Positions 39,305-44,369 of a stretch of DNA of 44,369 bases are shown piece by piece. Positions within the stretch are counted from its first letter, which is position 1, and each line of letters starts with the position of its first letter. Source of the stretch: Verrucomicrobiota bacterium (lineage in GTDB: Bacteria; Verrucomicrobiota; Verrucomicrobiia; Opitutales; Opitutaceae); contig JAEZDN010000129.1 of the NCBI GenBank assembly GCA_023433275.1, forward strand, positions 1 through 44,369. The letters are read 5' to 3'. The notes under the pieces are model-generated. The model was given only the letters and a program-made list of their open reading frames with translations. It was not told where the DNA came from and did no database searches. The position numbers were made by a program, and so were the translations under genes.

Positions 39305-42300
39305 CTAGTGCAGATCGTATGCGCGTTGCAGGGCCTTGGCTCGCTCGACGTGCATGAATTCCAAGGCGGGCACGCGTGCGGCGGGATCGGACGTGGCCGG
39401 CGCGGCGAGCAGCGCGCGCAATTCCGTGCCGCGCCAGCCGGTGTATTCGGCCAACGTCGCGGGCCAGCCGCGCAGGCATAGCGCGACGAGGATGACCGTG
39501 AGAATCCCCGCGGCCCACGGGCGGACCCGCATGGCAGGCAACCGGTCAAGCATCGCGGCCAGCACCACGCCGGCGAAGGGCAGGATCGCGAGGAGGGAGC
39601 TGTATTGGTAGCGCGAGCTGAGCGCGGCCAGGAAACCGGTGTGATGGCGGCCGATGCCCAGGAGGATCGCGTTCCCCGCGTCGTAGGCGAGGAGCAGAAC
39701 GAGAAGGGCGAAGACGCGTCCGCGCGCGAGGAGGAGGGCGGCCGCGACGAGGCCGAGCTTCCCGGCGGCGAGGAAGATGAGCGTCACCGGGTGCACCGAC
39801 GATTCCAGGAGGGCGTGGCCGGGGTTGAGCAGGAAGTAACAAGCGCCGAATTCGAGAACATCGCCCCAGTGTCCGGCCAGCTGCTGGTGATTGCCGCTGG
39901 AGTTCAGCTTGATCACGAGGGCCACGGCGACCGCGGGCAGCACGCAAAGCACGGCGCCGGGCAAACTCCGCAAGAAGTCGCGGCCGTCGCGCGCGAGCAG
40001 GGCGGGAAGCACCAGCCCGAGCGAGACAATGGCGCCGGTGAGCACGCCGCGGGAGAATGAGCAGGCGCTGGCGGCGACGAGCAGGAAGAGCGGGAGATGA
40101 AGGCGCCAGGAAAACCAACCCGGGCGCGCGGTCCCGGGCGGGTTCCACTCCAGGGCGAGAAGCAGGAAGGTGGTGGCCAGGACGGCGGACCATTGCACCG
40201 ACCAGCCAAGCGTTTCCATGTTGGCCGGCGTGAGTGAGAACACCAGGACGGCGGGTATCACCGCGAGGGAGGGAAGGCCGGCGCGTCGCAGCAGGCGGGT
40301 CAGGATCACGGTGTTGCCGGCGTGGGTCAGCCAGAGCAGCCAGAGCATCGCGGCGTAACTGCCGCCGAAGGACAAGGCGGCGCCGCCCCACAACAGCTTG
40401 AAGAGCGGGACGAAGTTCTCGGCGAAGACGAGCGTCGTCCATTGGGCGAGGCCCATCTGGGCGAGCTGGTCGAGCAGGAAGAAGTCGTCGCCGAACCAGA
40501 ACAGCTTTCGGAATTCACCGTGCCAGACAAGGAACGGGGCGAGGGAGGCGGCGCCGGCCAGCCAGGGCAGGGCTCGATCGAAGCGGGTCGGCGCGGTCGG
40601 GGGCGGCTCCGCGGCGGCTGAGGAGGTGGAGGGGAGAGGACTGATCGCGGGCGCGAGGGCGCGGTTGCGCCAAGCCGCCACCGCGTCCCAAAGCACCGCG
40701 ACCACGAACACGAGGAGCAGCGGATAAATGGGGGCGAACGAGCTGATGGTGTGGACGGGGAACGACGACGCCTCGATCATCGCGTGGATGAGGATCGACG
40801 CGGCGCACGCGCCCCACGCGGCGGCGGCGACGGTGAGCGGGAAGGTCCAGCGGCGGTGCACCACGAGCCAGAAGACGCGCACCAGAACCAGCGCCTGGGC
40901 GAACCAGAAGAGCCCGGCGAGCAGCGGACGAAGCGACTTCCCGATCGCGTGGAGGGTGTCGGTTTTCCAGACATTCAGCAGGTAGCGCCGCGCGCCGACC
41001 ACGTCCAGCTCGCCCGCGGGCGGCGACAGGCGCTCGCGCGTGAGGTCGCGGAAGAGTTGCAGTTCCTCGGGCGAACCGGTGCTGAAGGGAGGGCGGCCGC
41101 CGAAGCGGCTGAAGCGGATGACGAAGTCGGCGAAGTCGCGGCTGGCGCGGACGAACGCCGGGGTTTGGGCGTCGCGCCACGGCGGCACGAAGCCGCTGCG
41201 CCGCGGACCGGCGGGCAGCACGCCGCGGTCGCAGGCCTCGTTGAGTTCGCGCGCGAGCCGGCCGTAGAACGCCAGCGCGGAGGCGGCGCTTGAACCGTGT
41301 CCGGCGCGCACGGTGGCCTCGCGCACGGCCCACATGACCCACCCGCCGCCGATCTGACCCTCGGCGGGAGGGATCTTGGTGAAAAACTCGGAGGAGCCTG
41401 CCCAACCGGCTGCGACGCCGGCGTCGAACTGCCGTTGGAGTTCCGCAAAGGCGGGACTGGCGGCGGCCATGGCCTCGCGTGCCTCGCGGGTGATGGGGAC
41501 GAACGGGACCTCGGGTCCGACGCGCACGCGGAGCATGGCCCCGTAGGCATCCTTGAATTCAGCGGCGCGAAACTCGCAGGTGCCGAACCAGCCGTAGTGA
41601 CTGTGGTTGAGGGCGCTGACGGCTGCGATGGGCGCCGCGGCGGCGGCGAGCGCGAGGGCCAGCCCGCCGATCGCGCGCCGGAAGGCGTCGCGCGAAACGC
41701 GCCACGCGCCCAGCAGGTAGGCCCCGGCGAGGAGCAGCACGCTCGGGGCGAGCCAGATCGCCTCCTCGCGCGTGAGATAGAACGCGCCGGCCGCGAGACC
41801 GGTGATCACGGCCCACGGAAAGTGGCGCCGCGACGGATCGGCGCGCCGGAGATAAAGCGCGACGAGCCCGCCGAGGATCAGCAGCGCGAGCGGACCGTAC
41901 ACGTGCTGACGCAGCACGCGGCCCATGCTCGGGCCATCGTAGGTCATCGGGTTCCATAGCAGGAGCGCGAAGATGGCGAAGCGGGCCGCGCCCGACGTGA
42001 TCGCGGGGCGCAGGGCCCGGACGAAGGCCCCGCAGGCGGCCGCGTAGAATGCGTGTTGCGCGAGGAAGAGCGGCACGCCGAGGAGGAAAGTGGCGGCGAT
42101 GAACAGCGAGTAGAATGGCCCCTTGGCGAGGGTGAGCTCGTTGTAGGGTCCGAGCCAGTCGCCCCGGACGATGTGCTGCGCGAGCTCAATGAACAGGCGG
42201 TCGTCATGCCCCGCGCTGCCGATGGCGTAGACGCCCTGTCCGCGGCTGAGCCAGAGCTTGGTCGCGGTGAGCGCGAGGGCGGCGGCCAGCCAGAATCGGT

Positions 42301-42319
42301 TCCGGAGCGCAGGCGTCAT
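39305..42319 (-). CDS. Very large membrane protein: tandem fusion of two GT-C-like glycosyltransferase modules
   Basis: 1004 residues from the ATG at 42319, which overlaps the GT2 stop as ATGA. Module 1 (~1-555): first TM, then SAGHDDRLFIELAQHI (D39, D40), many TM helices and a soluble insert ~245-440. A Pro/Ala/Ser linker (556-577, ISPLPSTSSAAAEPPPTAPT) leads to module 2 (~578-1004): TM, then FWFGDDFFLLDQLAQMG (D611, D612) and about ten TM helices. An acidic pair in the first outer loop is the GT-C hallmark for polyprenyl-phosphate-sugar transferases. Both modules therefore look like enzymes using the lipid-linked sugar from the preceding GT2. Acceptor unknown. Confidence 0.85.
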   Translation of the reverse strand: MTPALRNRFWLAAALALTATKLWLSRGQGVYAIGSAGHDDRLFIELAQHIVRGDWLGPYNELTLAKGPFYSLFIAATFLLGVPLFLAQHAFYAAACGAFVRALRPAITSGAARFAIFALLLWNPMTYDGPSMGRVLRQHVYGPLALLILGGLVALYLRRADPSRRHFPWAVITGLAAGAFYLTREEAIWLAPSVLLLAGAYLLGAWRVSRDAFRRAIGGLALALAAAAAPIAAVSALNHSHYGWFGTCEFRAAEFKDAYGAMLRVRVGPEVPFVPITREAREAMAAASPAFAELQRQFDAGVAAGWAGSSEFFTKIPPAEGQIGGGWVMWAVREATVRAGHGSSAASALAFYGRLARELNEACDRGVLPAGPRRSGFVPPWRDAQTPAFVRASRDFADFVIRFSRFGGRPPFSTGSPEELQLFRDLTRERLSPPAGELDVVGARRYLLNVWKTDTLHAIGKSLRPLLAGLFWFAQALVLVRVFWLVVHRRWTFPLTVAAAAWGACAASILIHAMIEASSFPVHTISSFAPIYPLLLVFVVAVLWDAVAAWRNRALAPAISPLPSTSSAAAEPPPTAPTRFDRALPWLAGAASLAPFLVWHGEFRKLFWFGDDFFLLDQLAQMGLAQWTTLVFAENFVPLFKLLWGGAALSFGGSYAAMLWLLWLTHAGNTVILTRLLRRAGLPSLAVIPAVLVFSLTPANMETLGWSVQWSAVLATTFLLLALEWNPPGTARPGWFSWRLHLPLFLLVAASACSFSRGVLTGAIVSLGLVLPALLARDGRDFLRSLPGAVLCVLPAVAVALVIKLNSSGNHQQLAGHWGDVLEFGACYFLLNPGHALLESSVHPVTLIFLAAGKLGLVAAALLLARGRVFALLVLLLAYDAGNAILLGIGRHHTGFLAALSSRYQYSSLLAILPFAGVVLAAMLDRLPAMRVRPWAAGILTVILVALCLRGWPATLAEYTGWRGTELRALLAAPATSDPAARVPALEFMHVERAKALQRAYDLH

Positions 42320-43533
42320 GAGGCGTCGGAGCGCGTGTCGAGGCGCAGCACGCCCAGGAAGAAGCTGGTGAGGATCATCTGGCTGCCGAGCACGAGGCTG
42401 AGCGCGCCGGGAATGACCCAGCGCAGCGTTTCCGCCGGCTGCAGCGGACCGAAGCCGCGATCGCCCCAGAACCACACGGCGCCGATGGACAGCGTGAGGC
42501 CGGCGACCACCAAGGCGGCGCCGGTGAGCAGGCCGGATTCGAGCGTGAGGTGGCGGAACCAGTCCTCGAAACCGGCCTCCGCGCGGCGCAGCCCGGCGCG
42601 CGTGGCGAAGAATTTGCTCAGCACGGCGAATGAAGCCGCCTGGAAGCCGATGAGCACGGCGACTGCGGCGAACAGGAGCGTGTGCACGTCGAGCGTGACG
42701 CGCCCGAGCGGCAGCGGCCCGGGGATGAGCGCCCCGCCGACGATGAGGCCGACGGCCATGAGCGCGATTCCCGGGTACCAGAAGAGCCAGCGCGGGCTGA
42801 ACAGGAGCATGAAGCGCAGGTGGCGCCAGCCGTCGCGCCAAGGGCGGAGGTGGGGCGGGCGATCGCGGCCGTCCTTGCGCAGCACCGTGGGCACCTCCTC
42901 GACGCGGAGCCCGAAGAGGACGGACTTGATCACGATTTCGGAGGCGAGTTCCATGCCGGTGGTGCGAAGGTCCATGCGGCGGTACGCGTCGGCCGAGAAC
43001 GCGCGCAGGCCGCAGTGAAAGTCGCCGATGCCGGTTTGGAAAAAGAGGCGGCCGATGAAGGAGAGGACGGGGTTGCCGATGTGGCGGTTTTTCCAGGGCA
43101 TGGCGCCCGGCTCGATGCCGCCGAGGAAGCGGTTGCCCATGACGAGGTCGGCGCCGGCGCGCAGGCGTTCGACGAACCGGGGGAGGTGGCCGAAGTTGTA
43201 GCTGCCGTCGGCGTCCCCCATGAGGATGTAGCGGCCGCGGGCGGCGGCGATGCCCCCGCGCAGCGCGTTGCCGTAGCCCTTGGTGGCGATAGGCACGACG
43301 CGGGCGCCTGCCTCGGCGGCGAGTTGCCGGGAGTTGTCGGTGCTGCCGTTGTCGGCCACGACGACCTCGCCCGCGATGCCCGAGGCGGCGAGGGCGCCCA
43401 TGGCCTCGCGCACGCAGCCGCGGATGGTGAGCGCCTCGTTGAGGCACGGGATCACGACGGTGAGTTCGAGGTTGGAACCAGGAGCGGGCGCGGGGGCGGA
43501 CACGCCGGGGAGCAAAGCGACCGGGCAGGTCAT
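42316..43533 (-). CDS. GT2 glycosyltransferase with C-terminal membrane helices (polyprenyl-phosphate sugar synthase-like)
   Basis: 405 residues from the ATG at 43533. GT2 domain: LELTVVIPCLNEALTIRGC, VVVADNGSTDNS, GYGNALRGGIAAARGRYILMGDADGSYNF (DxD at D107/D109), GNRFLGGIEPGAMPWKNRHIGNPVLSFIGRLFF and DFHCGLRAFS. This pattern is that of DPM1/dolichyl-phosphate sugar synthases. The C-terminal ~180 residues contain four hydrophobic helices for membrane anchoring. It should load a sugar onto a polyprenyl phosphate, feeding the translationally coupled GT-C protein. The frame is open 121 codons upstream but only the ATG at 43533 precedes the homology. Confidence 0.92.
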   Translation of the reverse strand: MTCPVALLPGVSAPAPAPGSNLELTVVIPCLNEALTIRGCVREAMGALAASGIAGEVVVADNGSTDNSRQLAAEAGARVVPIATKGYGNALRGGIAAARGRYILMGDADGSYNFGHLPRFVERLRAGADLVMGNRFLGGIEPGAMPWKNRHIGNPVLSFIGRLFFQTGIGDFHCGLRAFSADAYRRMDLRTTGMELASEIVIKSVLFGLRVEEVPTVLRKDGRDRPPHLRPWRDGWRHLRFMLLFSPRWLFWYPGIALMAVGLIVGGALIPGPLPLGRVTLDVHTLLFAAVAVLIGFQAASFAVLSKFFATRAGLRRAEAGFEDWFRHLTLESGLLTGAALVVAGLTLSIGAVWFWGDRGFGPLQPAETLRWVIPGALSLVLGSQMILTSFFLGVLRLDTRSDAS

Positions 43534-43661
43534 GGCAAAGGCAGAAATGCCGGCGGTGCCGGGCCGGATGCGGGTGTTGACCTCGTGAGGGTTTTGCGGC
43601 CTCGTCGCGCTTTTCCCATGCGATTTTCCCTGCCTCCGAGCGACCTGAGCGACCCACTGGC

Positions 43662-44264
43662 ATGAGCGTGGTCGCGGACATTCATGGGCGCTATGTCTTT
43701 GGCCGCCGCGTGCGGGTGCTGGCCGCGCACCTCGCCGAACTGCTCCCGCGCAATGCCACGGTGCTGGACGTGGGCTGCGGCGACGGCTCGCTCGCGCGCC
43801 TGATCGGCACCCTGCGGCCGGATGTCTCGATCCGGGGCATCGACCTGCTGGTGCGTCCGCAGACGGCGATCCCGGTCGAGGCGTTCGATGGCGCACATTT
43901 CCCCGCGGCGGACGGGTCGTATGACGTGGTGATGTTCGTCGACGTGCTGCACCACACGCACAACGCCGCGCAACTGCTCGGCGAGGCGCGGCGGGTGGCG
44001 CGGCAATTCATCCTGATCAAGGACCACACGCGCGACGGGTGGCTGGCGGGGGCGACGTTGCGATTCATGGATGCGGTGGGCAACGCGCGCTTCGGTGTGG
44101 CGCTGCCGTACAACTTTTGGTCGCTCGCGCAGTGGCGGGCGGCGTTTGACGAATTGGGATTGGAAACGGAGACGTGGCGGACGCGGCTCGGCCTTTATCC
44201 TGCGTGGGCGGATTGGTTGTTTGGTCGCTCGCTCCATTTCGTCGGGCGGTTGAGGCGGCGTTGA
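43662..44264 (+). CDS. Class I SAM-dependent methyltransferase
   Basis: 200 residues. Motif I VLDVGCGDGSLARLIG (~34-49), acidic loop IRGIDLLV (ribose-binding Asp), EAFDGAHFPAADGSYDVVMFVDVLHHTHNAAQLLGEARRVARQFILIKDH is the UbiE/Methyltransf_11 pattern. The C-terminal helix FGRSLHFVGRLRRR is basic and may touch the membrane. The GT2 gene is divergent, 128 bp away, so this may modify the same glycolipid, or be unrelated. Substrate unknown. Confidence 0.9.
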   Translation: MSVVADIHGRYVFGRRVRVLAAHLAELLPRNATVLDVGCGDGSLARLIGTLRPDVSIRGIDLLVRPQTAIPVEAFDGAHFPAADGSYDVVMFVDVLHHTHNAAQLLGEARRVARQFILIKDHTRDGWLAGATLRFMDAVGNARFGVALPYNFWSLAQWRAAFDELGLETETWRTRLGLYPAWADWLFGRSLHFVGRLRRR

Positions 44265-44323
44265 GGGTTGCGGTGGGAGGTGGGGTTTGGCCGGTCAGGG
44301 GCTTGGTTTGCGCAGCGGGAAGA

Positions 44324-44345
44324 GGGGGCGGTGGACCCGCCCCCC
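44324..44345. repeat. GC-rich inverted repeat after the methyltransferase gene
   Basis: GGGGGCGG and CCGCCCCC around a short loop, with no T-run. It could be a transcription pause site or a REP; the window ends 24 bp later. Confidence 0.5.
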
Positions 44346-44369
44346 GACGAAGGGGGGTGGTGCATTTGG

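Noticed and set aside
42320..43681. Upstream extension of the GT-C protein frame to 43681
   Set aside because: Overlaps the GT2 gene completely and reads as Arg/Pro/His-rich noise; the ATGA junction at 42319 gives the true start.
1..44369. tRNA, rRNA or known riboswitch
   Set aside because: No T-loop GGTTCRANYCC with a matching acceptor stem and no recognisable riboswitch core was found by eye on either strand.

Overview
The window is a stretch of GC-rich chromosome, most likely from a Verrucomicrobiota bacterium of the Opitutaceae type. This is an inference from gene content: an Oar-like TonB-dependent receptor, GT-C/TPR membrane proteins, several exported or lipoprotein hydrolases and quinoproteins, GH29 and GH43 glycosidases beside a sodium symporter and an OPT transporter, few clear Shine-Dalgarno sequences, and many intergenic palindromes. 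There is no rRNA, tRNA, CRISPR array, prophage or IS transposase that I can see. It reads as ordinary chromosome with intergenic spaces heavily colonised by small repeats.

Layout. 0.3-5.5 kb: TonB receptor (-), hemolysin III/PAQR-like membrane protein (+), stand-alone cyclic-nucleotide-binding protein (+). 5.9-10.7 kb: M20 peptidase (-), NADP-binding reductase (+), RluE-type pseudouridine synthase (+), exported quinoprotein propeller and lipoprotein (-). 11-16.6 kb, all (-): two paralogous receiver-only response regulators flanking an M3 metallopeptidase, then an aldo/keto reductase translationally coupled to an exported alpha/beta hydrolase. 17-22.5 kb: TPR/GT-C membrane protein (-), PQQ dehydrogenase with embedded cytochrome c (+), exported esterase-like protein (+). 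22.6-29.5 kb, mostly (-): GH43, Dabb protein, VOC protein (+), sodium:solute symporter, EEP phosphatase coupled to DUF1428, AHSA1/SRPBCC protein and its ArsR regulator. 29.5-36.7 kb: FKBP lipoprotein, DUF1272, unknown exported protein, RRM protein, DTW tRNA-modification enzyme, OPT transporter followed by a GH29 fucosidase, small lipoprotein. 37.4-44.3 kb: nucleotide-sugar epimerase, small exported protein, a GT2 glycosyltransferase coupled to a roughly 1000-residue protein that looks like two fused GT-C modules, and a divergent methyltransferase. This last block looks like a cell-surface glycan module.

The most interesting layer is the intergenic DNA. Nearly every long gap holds short palindromes preceded by GTAG or GGAG at the 5' foot, sometimes as inverted doublets with conserved spacers. 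GTAG/GGAG feet are the hallmark of REP elements moved by RAYT (TnpA-REP) transposases, and inverted doublets are REPINs. At least two REPIN families (one with three ~115-bp copies, one with three doublets plus a half copy) and many single REPs are present. No RAYT gene lies in the window, so mobilisation would be in trans. One REP cluster (37.0-37.3 kb) appears to have replaced most of a secreted protein gene, leaving only its signal peptide.

Other structural points: three U-tract terminators, all on minus-strand genes; a tandem palindromic operator at the ArsR start; and overlapping stop/start codons (TGATG, GTGA, ATGA) that fix several starts. Functional names rest on motifs read by eye; no database search was possible.
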